Positions 48,528-57,287 of a stretch of DNA of 64,000 bases are shown here, piece after piece. The stretch's first letter is position 1. Each line of letters begins with the position of its first letter. The translations under genes were made by a program, and so were the position numbers. Source of the stretch: an uncultured Victivallis sp. (GTDB lineage: Bacteria; Verrucomicrobiota; Lentisphaeria; Victivallales; Victivallaceae); contig NZ_CALXSK010000009.1 of assembly GCF_944391105.1 (NCBI RefSeq), positions 1-64,000 on the forward strand, given 5' to 3'. The notes under the pieces were generated by a model that ran no database searches, had not been told where the DNA came from, and was given only the letters and a program-made list of their open reading frames with translations.

Positions 48528-50300
48528 ATGGCACTCCCGACACAGACGATTCAGGCGATCGCGGTCTCTCCCGGTATTGCGATCGGGCGGACGGCGCGAC
48601 TTACCGGGCCTGCCGGTTGTCTGGAGCCCGAGCCGCATAAGATCACCAAAGACGAGATCCCGGCGGAACTCTCCCGCTATTCCGCCGCATTGGCTCTGAC
48701 GCGCACGCAGCTTGTGGAGCTCCGTCGCGAGGTGCGCGACAAACTTCGCGCGCAGGATGCCGAAATTTTCGATGCCCACATCATGCTTGTCGACGACCGC
48801 ACGTTCAGCGCCGAGGTCGAGAAGGGGATCCGCGAAAAGCTGTTTGCTGCGGAATATGCGCTTTATCTTGCCTGTGAACATTTTGCTCATGTTTTTTCGG
48901 AGATGCCGGATGAGTATTTGCGCGAACGCGCCGCCGACATTCGCGATGTTTCCGCCCGGATTCTCTCCAACCTGACAAATATCCACGTTCACGGGCATGA
49001 GATCGACATGGATGACCGGCGGATCATCGTTGCACATACACTCTCCCCCTCGGAGACCGCGGGGCTGGAGATCGGCAAGGTGCTTGGATTCGCGGTTGCG
49101 ACCGGGAGCGCCACGAGTCATACGGCGATTCTTGCGCGGTCGATGGGGCTTCCCGCGATCGTGGGGATTCCGCCGGAGCTGCCGGAGCAGCTCTCCGCCG
49201 AGGATAAGCTCATTGTCGACGGATTCAGCGGAAAGCTGGTCATCAATCCCGATGCCCGCACCGAGGAGGCGTACCGGCTCAAAAAAGCGGAGGCCGGGCA
49301 GCTCCGCAGTCAGCTTGAGAGAGAAAATGAACTGCATCCCGAGACGACCGACGGCTTCATTGTGCAGCTTGCCGCGAATCTGGATTCGCCGGACAAGGTT
49401 GCGGAAGTGAAACGCAGCGGTGCGAGCGGAATCGGGTTGTTCCGCACGGAGTATCTCTTCATGAACCGGCAGAAGCTGCCGGACGAGGAGGAACAGTTTG
49501 AGGTTTACAAAAAACTTCTCGTCGCATGCGACAATGCACCGCTCATTGTGCGCACGCTGGACGTCGGCGGCGACAAGTTCAATACGAACATCTATCGAAC
49601 GAGCGAGGAAAATCCGTTTCTCGGATTGCGCGGGATCCGGCTCTGTCTGCATGAGCGGCGGGATATCCTCGAGACGCAGTTGCGCGCGCTGCTGCGGGCG
49701 GGGGTGTTCGGAAATCTGCGGGTGATGCTGCCGATGGTCAGCAGCGTTCGCGAGGTGATCGAAGTGCGCTCGATTCTCGGGCAGCTTCATCAGCAGCTTG
49801 ATGCCGAAGGCAAGGAGCATGTGTCGAATCTTTCGCTTGGTGTCATGATCGAGACGCCGGCGGCCGCGCTGATGGCGGATAAATTCGCGCCGATGGTCGA
49901 CTTTTTCAGCATTGGAACGAACGATCTCGTGCAGTATACGATGGCGATCGACCGTGGAAATGAGCGGGTCGCCTATCTGTACCGGCCGTCGCATCCGGCG
50001 ATTCTGGAGCTGATCCGGCTCTGTGTGGAGGCCGCAAAGCGGCACAACATCTGGGTCAGTGTCTGCGGGCAGGTCGCGGCGGATGTGTACATGGTTCCGC
50101 TGCTGGTCGGGCTCGGCGTGCATGAGCTGAGCATGTCGCCGACGTCGATCGCGGTGGTGCGGCGTGTGATCCGCAGCATGTCGATGTATGAAATGGAACA
50201 GGCCGCACAGGCCGCGCTCGGCTGCTCGAATGCGACCGATGCGCTGGCGGTGGCGGAGGCGCTCATCAACCAGCGCGCCCCTGAAGTGGTCAATATCTGA
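48528..50300 (+). CDS. ptsI: Phosphoenolpyruvate-protein phosphotransferase (PTS enzyme I)
   Basis: Enzyme I takes phosphate from PEP and gives it to HPr. The 590-residue protein has the N-terminal HPr-binding region, the phospho-His site GSATSHTAILARSMGLPAIVG near residue 195, and the PEP-binding barrel with GLFRTEYLFMNR, DVGGDKF, NPFLGLRGIRLCL, EVGVMIETPAA-type LGVMIETPAAALMAD and FSIGTNDLVQYTMAIDR near 460. It has no GAF domain, so it is a standard EI rather than PtsP. The AAAGGAGCG ribosome site is strong. Downstream genes include glmS, which could tie PTS flux to amino-sugar supply. Confidence 0.95.
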   Translation: MALPTQTIQAIAVSPGIAIGRTARLTGPAGCLEPEPHKITKDEIPAELSRYSAALALTRTQLVELRREVRDKLRAQDAEIFDAHIMLVDDRTFSAEVEKGIREKLFAAEYALYLACEHFAHVFSEMPDEYLRERAADIRDVSARILSNLTNIHVHGHEIDMDDRRIIVAHTLSPSETAGLEIGKVLGFAVATGSATSHTAILARSMGLPAIVGIPPELPEQLSAEDKLIVDGFSGKLVINPDARTEEAYRLKKAEAGQLRSQLERENELHPETTDGFIVQLAANLDSPDKVAEVKRSGASGIGLFRTEYLFMNRQKLPDEEEQFEVYKKLLVACDNAPLIVRTLDVGGDKFNTNIYRTSEENPFLGLRGIRLCLHERRDILETQLRALLRAGVFGNLRVMLPMVSSVREVIEVRSILGQLHQQLDAEGKEHVSNLSLGVMIETPAAALMADKFAPMVDFFSIGTNDLVQYTMAIDRGNERVAYLYRPSHPAILELIRLCVEAAKRHNIWVSVCGQVAADVYMVPLLVGLGVHELSMSPTSIAVVRRVIRSMSMYEMEQAAQAALGCSNATDALAVAEALINQRAPEVVNI

Positions 50301-50316
50301 GAAATATCTGATTGTA

Positions 50317-50748
50317 ATGGACAACGGGAAACAACTTTTCAAGACGATTTATCTTTCCGGCCCGATCATGGATGAACATGAAGGTGTGGCGCGCGAATGG
50401 CGGGAGTCTGCGAAACGGCTCTTTGCAGGGAAATACCGGCTGCTCGATCCGATGCGCCGCAAGTTCGTCGACCGTGAGGTGGACAGTGCGAATGAGATTG
50501 TGGAGTTCGATCTGCTCGATGTGCGCAATGCGGACATCATTCTGGTAAATTACAGCCGGCCGAGCATCGGGACGAGCATGGAGGTGTTCTATGCCTCGCA
50601 CGTGCTGGGGAAGTTCGTGGTGGCGTTCTCCCCCTATGAATACCGGGAGTGCAGTCCGTGGATGGTGCGTTACTGCACGAAGATTCTCGGTTCGCTGGAG
50701 GAGGCGGTGGAGTACATCGGCATCCACTTCTCCCGGGATATGGAGTAA
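50317..50748 (+). CDS. Nucleoside 2-deoxyribosyltransferase-like protein
   Basis: The 143-residue protein shows YLSGPIM at the start, DLLDVRNADIILVNYSRPSIGTSMEVFYA near residues 67-95 and a short C-terminal helix. The Asp and the Glu in GTSMEVFYA match the catalytic pattern of the N-deoxyribosyltransferase family (PF05014), which also includes nucleotide hydrolases such as DNPH1. Small size favours a nucleotide-sanitising or salvage role, but this is inferred. It lies 16 bases after ptsI and 14 before glmS, within one operon. Confidence 0.7.
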   Translation: MDNGKQLFKTIYLSGPIMDEHEGVAREWRESAKRLFAGKYRLLDPMRRKFVDREVDSANEIVEFDLLDVRNADIILVNYSRPSIGTSMEVFYASHVLGKFVVAFSPYEYRECSPWMVRYCTKILGSLEEAVEYIGIHFSRDME

Positions 50749-50762
50749 CAGGAGTCAGTCAT

Positions 50763-52598
50763 ATGTGCGGAATCATCGGGTACACCGGCAGCCGGGAAGC
50801 GGCGCCGATCCTGCTGGACGGGCTCAAGCGCTTGGAATATCGCGGATACGACTCCGCGGGAATGGCTCTGGTCGGAGCTGGAATGCTTTCTGAAATCAAA
50901 GAGGTCGGCAAGGTCGCGCGCCTGGAGGCTGCTTTTTCTGCCGCGGCCGGGATCGACGGCTCCGCCGTCTGCGGGATTGCACACACGCGGTGGGCGACTC
51001 ATGGTGTGCCGTCTGCGGTCAATGCGCATCCGCATTGTGACGAGCGGTACGAGTTTGCGATTGTCCACAACGGCATCGTCGAAAACCACCATGAGCTGCG
51101 GGCGCATCTGTTGAAGAAAGGATATCATTTCCGCTCGGAGACCGACTCGGAAGTGATCGTGCATCTGATTGCCGAGGCCTATGAGGGGGATCTTCTGGCG
51201 GCGACGGCTGCGGCGGTTCGCCAGCTTTCGGGAACTTATGGAATCGCGGTGGTTTCGAGCCGGCATCCCGGGCTCATTGTTGCGGCGCGCAAGGGCAGTC
51301 CGCTGGTGATCGGGCTGGGTGAGGGGGAGAACCTGATCGCCAGCGACATCGCCGCGCTGCTTGCGCACACGCGCAAAGTCATTTACCTCAACGACGGAGA
51401 CATTGCCGCAATCCGGCCGGACTCGATCGATCTGCGGGATGTCTCGAATGTTCCGGTCGAGCGCGAGGTCGCGAAGATCGACTGGGATGCGGCTGCGGCG
51501 GAAAAGGGAAACTATCCGCATTTCATGCTCAAGGAGATCTTCGAGCAGCCCGAGACGGTCGAGAACGCAATCCGCGGCCGGATCAGCCTTGAGATGGGCA
51601 ATGCGATTTTGAACGGGCTGGAGCTTTCGCCGCGCGATCTGGCGCAGATTTCGCGGATCGTGATTGCCGGGTGCGGCAGCAGCATGCACGCGGGTATGGT
51701 CGGGGAGTATTATTTCGAGGACATTGCCGGAATCTCGACTTCCGTCGAACAGGCTGCGGAGTTCCGCTATCGCAATCCGATCATCGAACCGAACACGCTG
51801 GTTATTCCGATCAGTCAGTCCGGCGAGACGGCCGACACGATCGCGGCGGTTCGCGAGGCGGTCGGCAAGGGGGCGCTGGTCACGGCGCTCTGCAACGTGG
51901 TCGGGTCAACGATTGCCCGGGAGGCGGGGAGGGGGGTCTACCTCCATGCGGGGCCCGAGATCAGCGTTGCGTCGACGAAGGCGTTTTCGAGCCAGGTGGC
52001 GGTGCTGCTGCTGATGGCGCTGCTGCTCGGTCGGAACCGGCGGCTCAGCCGCAGCGAAGGCTGTGAACTTGCGCGCGAGATCGAGCAGACGCCGGAACTG
52101 ATTCGAAGTGTGCTTGCACAGGCGGAAAAGATTCGGGAGATTGCAAAGCGATACGCCGGGTTTGACGACTTTTTCTACATCGGGCGCGGCTGCCTCTATC
52201 CGACGGCGCTTGAAGGGGCTTTGAAACTCAAGGAGATCAGTTACGTTCATGCCGAAGGGTATCACGCCGCGGAGCTCAAACACGGGCCGATCGCGCTGCT
52301 TGACGAGCGGCATCCGGTTCTGGCGTTGGCGAACGACATTCCGGGGCGGGACAAGATTCTCGGGAATATTCAGGAGTGCCGGGCGCGGCGCGCCCCGGTT
52401 GCGGCGGTTGCGACGGTCGGCGACCGTGAGGTGGAGACGTTGACCGATGATGTGATTTTCGTTCCGGCGTGCTCGCGTTTCATCGCGCCGTTGCCGACGG
52501 CGGTGGCGCTTCAGTTGTTCGCCTATTATATCGCGGTGGAACGGGGTTGTGAGATCGACCAGCCGCGGAATCTTGCAAAGAGTGTAACGGTGGAATAA
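50763..52598 (+). CDS. glmS: Glutamine-fructose-6-phosphate aminotransferase
   Basis: GlmS makes glucosamine 6-phosphate from fructose 6-phosphate and glutamine, the entry to peptidoglycan and lipid A amino sugars. The 611-residue protein has the glutaminase domain with catalytic Cys2 (CGIIGYTGSREA) and THGVPSAVNAHPH, then two SIS domains (CGSSMHAGMVGEYYFE; PISQSGETADTIAAVREA; VASTKAFSSQVAVLLL) and the C-terminal RNLAKSVTVE, all canonical. The AGGAG site before the ATG is clear. No glmS ribozyme core is visible upstream. Confidence 0.97.
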   Translation: MCGIIGYTGSREAAPILLDGLKRLEYRGYDSAGMALVGAGMLSEIKEVGKVARLEAAFSAAAGIDGSAVCGIAHTRWATHGVPSAVNAHPHCDERYEFAIVHNGIVENHHELRAHLLKKGYHFRSETDSEVIVHLIAEAYEGDLLAATAAAVRQLSGTYGIAVVSSRHPGLIVAARKGSPLVIGLGEGENLIASDIAALLAHTRKVIYLNDGDIAAIRPDSIDLRDVSNVPVEREVAKIDWDAAAAEKGNYPHFMLKEIFEQPETVENAIRGRISLEMGNAILNGLELSPRDLAQISRIVIAGCGSSMHAGMVGEYYFEDIAGISTSVEQAAEFRYRNPIIEPNTLVIPISQSGETADTIAAVREAVGKGALVTALCNVVGSTIAREAGRGVYLHAGPEISVASTKAFSSQVAVLLLMALLLGRNRRLSRSEGCELAREIEQTPELIRSVLAQAEKIREIAKRYAGFDDFFYIGRGCLYPTALEGALKLKEISYVHAEGYHAAELKHGPIALLDERHPVLALANDIPGRDKILGNIQECRARRAPVAAVATVGDREVETLTDDVIFVPACSRFIAPLPTAVALQLFAYYIAVERGCEIDQPRNLAKSVTVE

Positions 52599-52600
52599 TC

Positions 52601-53896
52601 ATGTTTCGTTTTTTCTACAATCTTTTCATGCCGATCGGCTTTTTGTTTTATGTGCCGGGATTGTATCTGAAATACCGGAATCGTCCGGGTTGGAAGGATA
52701 CGTTTTCCGAGCGGTTCGGCTGTTTTTCGCCGGAGCGGGTTCGGGAGCTCGAAGCATACCACGGTGCGATCTGGATTCATGCCGTGAGCGTCGGAGAGGC
52801 GGTGGTGGCGCTGTCGCTGCTGCGTTCCTGGCGGGCCGCGCATCCGGAGCGGAAGTTCATCGTCTCTACGACGACCACGACGGGGCAGGAGCTGGTTCGC
52901 AACCAGGCGCCGGAGAATACGGCGGTGATTTTCTGCCCGATCGATTTTCTCTGGATGGTTCGGAAAACGCTGAAGATTCTGCAGCCGTCGATGCTGGTGA
53001 TTTTCGAGACGGAGATCTGGCCGAACCTCGTGGCCGAGACGCGCCGGCGGGGAATCCCGGTCACGCTGGTGAACGGACGCATGTCGGACCACTCGGTGCG
53101 GGGATACCGCAAGATCCGCTTCTTTTTCGGGCCTCTGCTGCGGATGTTCGATCTGATTTCGGTGCAGACGGATGCGGATGCGGAGCGGTTTCGTTCGGTC
53201 TCGCCTGAGGCGAACGTGGTCGTTGTCGGGAATCTGAAGTTCGACCAGAAGGCGCCCGCCGACCTGCCGGATGCGGGTTATGAGACATGTTTCGGTCCTG
53301 GAAAGCATCTGATTTTGCTGGCGGCCTCCACGCATCCGGGCGAAGAGGAGCTTGTTGCCGAGACTTTTCTGCGGTTGCGCAAAGAGATTCCGGACCTGAA
53401 GCTCGTGCTGGTTCCGCGTCATGTCGAACGGGCGGATGATATTGCCGCGATGCTTAAAAAGCTCGGATTGAGTTTTGTCCGCCGCAGTGCGGGGGGCGTC
53501 GACGGAGAATCGGTTGACGTGCTGCTGGCGGATACGACCGGAGAGATGCTGAAGCTCATGAACGGTGCGGATCTTGTGATCATGGGCAAGAGTCTCGCGG
53601 GCCACGACGAGGGGCACAACCTCATTGAGCCGGCATTGCTCGGCAAGCCGATCGTGACCGGGCATGTGCTGCGCAATTTCCGTTTCATCCTGAAGGTGCT
53701 TCTGCAGGAGAACGCGGTTGCGACCGTGACAGGGGACGGGGAGCTTTACGGGCAGCTGCACCGGCTTCTGACCGATGAGACGCTGCGGCGCGAACTCGGC
53801 GAGCGGGCGGGCAGGGCGATCCGCCGCCACGCCGGAGCCGCCGACCGTACGATCGAGTCGCTTGAAAAGCTGCTCGCGGAAAACAGTGGGAAATGA
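52601..53896 (+). CDS. waaA: 3-deoxy-D-manno-octulosonic acid (Kdo) transferase
   Basis: WaaA links Kdo to lipid A on the inner face of the inner membrane, so the organism makes lipopolysaccharide. The 431-residue protein has an N-terminal membrane segment ([21 protein letters not shown]), the GT30 N-domain with [18 protein letters not shown] and [11 protein letters not shown], the [12 protein letters not shown] segment, and the GT-B C-domain with [26 protein letters not shown] and [18 protein letters not shown]. It starts three bases after glmS and overlaps the frame that leads into thiC. Confidence 0.95.
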   Translation: MFRFFYNLFMPIGFLFYVPGLYLKYRNRPGWKDTFSERFGCFSPERVRELEAYHGAIWIHAVSVGEAVVALSLLRSWRAAHPERKFIVSTTTTTGQELVRNQAPENTAVIFCPIDFLWMVRKTLKILQPSMLVIFETEIWPNLVAETRRRGIPVTLVNGRMSDHSVRGYRKIRFFFGPLLRMFDLISVQTDADAERFRSVSPEANVVVVGNLKFDQKAPADLPDAGYETCFGPGKHLILLAASTHPGEEELVAETFLRLRKEIPDLKLVLVPRHVERADDIAAMLKKLGLSFVRRSAGGVDGESVDVLLADTTGEMLKLMNGADLVIMGKSLAGHDEGHNLIEPALLGKPIVTGHVLRNFRFILKVLLQENAVATVTGDGELYGQLHRLLTDETLRRELGERAGRAIRRHAGAADRTIESLEKLLAENSGK

Positions 53897-53955
53897 TTGA
53901 GACGGCGCGGAATCGGCGTTCCGCCCGAATGGAGTCGATACAAGAAGGAGTTGCG

Positions 53956-55254
53956 ATGGATACGATGACCCAGCCGGCGCAGGCGAAGGCCGGAATCATC
54001 ACGGAGGCAATGCGGCGCGTTGCGGAACAGGAACAGCTTCCGGCGGAGCAGATCCGCGAGGGGGTTGCAGCGGGGACGATCGTCATTCCCGCGAACATCA
54101 ACCACAGAAATTTGAATCCGATCGGCATCGGACGGATTTTGAAAACCAAGATCAATGCGAACATCGGGAACTCTTCGGTGGCGAGCTGTCCGCGCCAGGA
54201 GCTCGAAAAGCTTGAGTATTCGGTGAAATTCGGTGCCGACACGGTCATGGACCTGAGCACGGGCGGGAACATCAACGAGATTCGACGGTCGATCATCGGG
54301 CACAGCCCGATTCCGGTCGGAACGGTTCCGCTTTACGAGGTGCTCGCCCGCTGCGGCACGGTAGAGAACATGACCGAGGAGCTGATTTTGCAGGTCATGG
54401 AGGAGCAGGCGGAACAGGGAGTCGACTATATGACGATCCACGCCGGGCTGCTGCGGGCGCAAATTCCGGCCGCGAAGAAGCGGCTGCTGCGCATTGTGAG
54501 CCGCGGAGGATCGATCCTCGCGGCGTGGATGAGCCGGTTTGAGAAAGAGAATCCGTTCTACACGGCATTCGACCGGATCCTTGAGATCTGCCGCCGTTAC
54601 GACGTGACGCTCTCTCTTGGAGACGGCATGCGTCCCGGGTGTCTCGCTGATGCGAGCGACGAGGCGCAGTTCGCGGAGCTCGATGTGCTCGGCGAACTCG
54701 TCCGGCGCTGCCGCGCTGCCGACGTGCAGGCGATGGTGGAAGGGCCGGGCCACATCCCGTTCAACGAGGTGGCGATGAATATGAAGCGCGAACAGGAGCG
54801 GTGTGATGACGCGCCGTTCTACGTGCTCGGCCCGGTGGTGATCGACTGCGCGCCGGGATATGACCACATCACGAGTGCGATCGGTGCGACGATGGCGGCT
54901 TATTCCGGGGCGGCGATGCTCTGCTATGTGACGCCGAAGGAGCATCTCGGATTGCCGAATGCCCGGGATGTGCGCGACGGCGTGATCGCCTACAAGATCG
55001 CGGCGCACGCGGCGGATGTTGCGCTCGGCAAGCCGGGGGCCCGCGACCGTGACGATGCGATCAGCCGGGCGAGGGCGGAGTTCGACTGGGAGAAACAGTT
55101 CGAGCTTGCGCTCGATCCGGAGAAGGCCAGGGAACTTCGCGCCGAAGCGCTGGCCGAACGCGATCTGCCGCCCGATCACGGCCACGGCGATGAGCGTTTC
55201 TGCACGATGTGCGGACCGAACTTCTGTTCGATCCGGATCAGCAAGGGGTTGTGA
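53956..55254 (+). CDS. thiC: Phosphomethylpyrimidine synthase ThiC
   Basis: ThiC is a radical-SAM enzyme that turns aminoimidazole ribotide into the thiamine pyrimidine (HMP-P). The 432-residue protein is a compact form without the long N-terminal extension found in many bacteria. It shows [49 protein letters not shown] and the C-terminal cluster motif [13 protein letters not shown] 53956 follows GAAGGAG; earlier in-frame codons overlap waaA. No TPP riboswitch lies before it, so it is transcribed with the envelope operon. Confidence 0.95.
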   Translation: MDTMTQPAQAKAGIITEAMRRVAEQEQLPAEQIREGVAAGTIVIPANINHRNLNPIGIGRILKTKINANIGNSSVASCPRQELEKLEYSVKFGADTVMDLSTGGNINEIRRSIIGHSPIPVGTVPLYEVLARCGTVENMTEELILQVMEEQAEQGVDYMTIHAGLLRAQIPAAKKRLLRIVSRGGSILAAWMSRFEKENPFYTAFDRILEICRRYDVTLSLGDGMRPGCLADASDEAQFAELDVLGELVRRCRAADVQAMVEGPGHIPFNEVAMNMKREQERCDDAPFYVLGPVVIDCAPGYDHITSAIGATMAAYSGAAMLCYVTPKEHLGLPNARDVRDGVIAYKIAAHAADVALGKPGARDRDDAISRARAEFDWEKQFELALDPEKARELRAEALAERDLPPDHGHGDERFCTMCGPNFCSIRISKGL

Positions 55255-55261
55255 GCGATGA

Positions 55262-55291
55262 GAAGCCGGCGGGGAGTTCCCGGCCGGTTTC
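55262..55291. terminator. Hairpin between convergent thiC and rhaM
   Basis: A 12-bp stem with one mismatch and an AGTT loop, GC-rich, fills the gap between the two stops. Only a short TTT follows on the plus side, so efficiency is uncertain. Confidence 0.45.
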
Positions 55292-55604
55292 AGTCCATGT
55301 GGAATATCTCGGTCAGCGGGGTGAATACCGGGGAGTTGTCCGGATGGACCTCCATCAGGTCGCGGTTGAAAGCCCACCACCGCTTGACGATATCGAGTTC
55401 GCCCATCCGGTCGGCGGTGTTGTCCGGGGTGAGGCGGCGGAACGCGAAGAGCGTGAGGGTCTCTTCGTCGAAGAAGATGGTATAGTCCGATATGCCGCAG
55501 TCGGAATGGGCCTTGACGAGTTCCGGCCAGATTTCGTTATGGCGTTTGCGGTATTCGTCGATGCAGCCGGGTTTGAGTTTCATTTTGAATGCGTCGCGGA
55601 TCAT
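55290..55604 (-). CDS. rhaM: L-rhamnose mutarotase
   Basis: RhaM interconverts alpha and beta L-rhamnose so that it can enter catabolism. The 104-residue protein matches the family over its length: MIRDAFKMKLKPGCIDEYRKRHNEIWPEL with the active His, NYSIYL-like DYTIFFDEETLTLFAF, and the C-terminal IVKRWWAFNRDLMEVHPDNSPV. The ATG at 55604 follows AAGGAGA. No rhaA, rhaB or rhaD is adjacent, so the rest of the pathway lies elsewhere. Confidence 0.92.
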   Translation of the reverse strand: MIRDAFKMKLKPGCIDEYRKRHNEIWPELVKAHSDCGISDYTIFFDEETLTLFAFRRLTPDNTADRMGELDIVKRWWAFNRDLMEVHPDNSPVFTPLTEIFHMD

Positions 55605-55714
55605 GATGCGGGTCTCCTTTTTGGTGTTAATGTGGCACGGAAACGGAAAATTGCAAGCGTGAGAATTCATGTTTTCACGCCGGTTCGGCGGGAACGGTTT
55701 ATTGCGGAGAGAAA

Positions 55715-56746
55715 ATGCTGAATTTAGCCCGAAACATCCTTGCGCTGCTCGGCAGCAGCGAAGAGGAGCTGCGGAGGCGGCTCCGCGGGGCGGACCCTGC
55801 GTTCCCGTTCGAGCCTGATTCCGTCCATAAGCTCGGAATGAGCGCAGTTCTGACGGGGGGAGCCCCCGGAGATCGACGGCTGCTTGTGGTGGCGGATTGC
55901 AGAAAACGGCTGCCGGATGGATTCGAAGGGGAGCGGTTCGCGCTCGACGACGGTGGCGTGCTGTTGAACGGAGAGTTCTCCGCGGCCAACGCGGCCGCGC
56001 TGCGACGCCACTTCCCGTGGTGTGCGCCGAAACAGGTTCCGGAAACGGGCCGGAGTGCGGGGTTCGAACTTGGCGATGATGCGGGGAAACGGCTCGACGT
56101 TGTACGGAAAGCGGGCTGGTTTCCGGTGGTTTCCGGGAAGGCGGATGAGGTGGTTTTCCTCATGTTCACGGCCGATTTTCGAAGTGGATACGCGGTGAAC
56201 GGCGGGGTTGCATCGACTCCGGTGGAGGCGGAACGGATCTTCCGGTCCGGAGCGACACTGGCGGTGTTGCGTCCCTGCGGCGCTTCCGGCCAGGAGGAGG
56301 AGTACGCCGGGAAACGGTTTGTGCTCGGTTCCGAAGTTGTGGTGTTCGACGCGGAGACGGCGGCGCACTGCTGCGCCTCCTGCGGCGGACTTGCGGATTT
56401 TGCCGCGAAAGCGGGGGGAGGGGAACGGCGATGCTCTCTCGGAATCGCGCTCGACGCGGGCGGGGAGCCGACCCGGCCCGGGGAACATCTGTTTGTCGTA
56501 AGAGAGATGCGGAAACGCAACGTGGAGTTTGCGATTCTGTTTCTGCGCTGGCCGGAGGAGCCGGCGGCGTTTGCCGCATTGCTGCGCCGTCATTGCGCGA
56601 TAGCCCGTACCTTCGGCGGATACCGGATTTCGATTCCGGCGGAAATGCTTCACGCTGTCCGCGAGACGGAGGCTGATCTCGTGCATCTGGAGTTTGGTAC
56701 GGATTTTACGAACCATTTCCACGGTTCGGGCTTGAAAGAAACGTAA
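55715..56746 (+). CDS. Tagaturonate epimerase (UxaE)-like protein, divergent
   Basis: This 343-residue protein is shorter than typical UxaE (about 480). The C-terminal third, GGEPTRPGEHLFVVREMRKRNVEFAILFLRWPEEPAAFAALLRRHCAIARTFGGYRISI in pieces, resembles the UxaE barrel end with its EHLF and HxAIARxF features. The metal-binding SVDET of UxaE reads ALDAG here and the SIHSGSDK segment reads SIPAEML, so catalytic residues may be missing. It may have lost activity or taken a new sugar role. A GGAGAG site precedes the ATG. The family call is tentative. Confidence 0.4.
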   Translation: MLNLARNILALLGSSEEELRRRLRGADPAFPFEPDSVHKLGMSAVLTGGAPGDRRLLVVADCRKRLPDGFEGERFALDDGGVLLNGEFSAANAAALRRHFPWCAPKQVPETGRSAGFELGDDAGKRLDVVRKAGWFPVVSGKADEVVFLMFTADFRSGYAVNGGVASTPVEAERIFRSGATLAVLRPCGASGQEEEYAGKRFVLGSEVVVFDAETAAHCCASCGGLADFAAKAGGGERRCSLGIALDAGGEPTRPGEHLFVVREMRKRNVEFAILFLRWPEEPAAFAALLRRHCAIARTFGGYRISIPAEMLHAVRETEADLVHLEFGTDFTNHFHGSGLKET

Positions 56747-56759
56747 ATGGATGTAATAT
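56732..56759 (+). promoter_or_regulatory. Promoter of yajC-secDF
   Basis: TTGAAA (56732-56737), a 16-bp spacer, TAATAT (56754-56759), partly inside the previous coding end, about 45 bases before yajC. Confidence 0.55.
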
Positions 56760-56804
56760 TAGAGGATAAACGCATTTTCAACAACAACCTTGTAAGGAGA
56801 AAAC

Positions 56805-57263
56805 ATGAGTTTGAATTTCATCATGGCCGACGCCGCCGCCCCGAATACCATCACCATCGGACCCGGAGCCCCGCAGGGAGCGGGCAACGCTGCGCAGCAG
56901 TCGGCGGCGCAGGTCGGGCAGGCTGTCCAGCAGGTTGCCGAGCCGGTGCAGCAGAAGCCTGCCGAACAGCAGAGCGTGCCGATCTGGGGGAACCCGATCA
57001 TTCTGATGCTCATCGTGCTCGGCGTGATGTTCTTCTTCACGTTCCGCTCTCAGAAGAAGCAGCAGCAGAAGCGTCAGCAGATGCTTGACACCATCGCGAA
57101 GGGGACGCGCGTCATGCTGAACACCGGCATGTTCGGCACGGTTGTCGAGGTTCGCGAGAAGAGCTACATGGTGGAAATCGCCGACAAGGTCGTTGTGGAA
57201 GTGATCAAGAACGGCGTGGCCGAGCCGGTCACTGAAACCGCCGCCCCGGCCGAGAAAAAATAA
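56805..57263 (+). CDS. yajC: Preprotein translocase subunit YajC
   Basis: YajC associates with SecDF at the Sec translocon. The 152-residue protein has a Gln/Ala-rich N-terminal extension (PAEQQSVPIWGNP), one transmembrane helix (IILMLIVLGVMFFFTF), the basic cytosolic QKKQQQKRQQMLDTIAKGTRVMLNTGMFGTVVEV and a small beta domain. The AAGGAG site at the ATG is strong. It is followed by secDF in the usual order. Confidence 0.93.
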   Translation: MSLNFIMADAAAPNTITIGPGAPQGAGNAAQQSAAQVGQAVQQVAEPVQQKPAEQQSVPIWGNPIILMLIVLGVMFFFTFRSQKKQQQKRQQMLDTIAKGTRVMLNTGMFGTVVEVREKSYMVEIADKVVVEVIKNGVAEPVTETAAPAEKK

Positions 57264-57287
57264 TACACGGAAACAGGACGAACGGGA

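Noticed and set aside
48306..50342. 678-residue minus-strand frame opposite ptsI
   Set aside because: Shadow of enzyme I; composition is typical of antisense GC-rich frames.
50749..50762. glmS ribozyme before glmS
   Set aside because: Only 14 bases separate glmS from the preceding gene and no ribozyme core is present.
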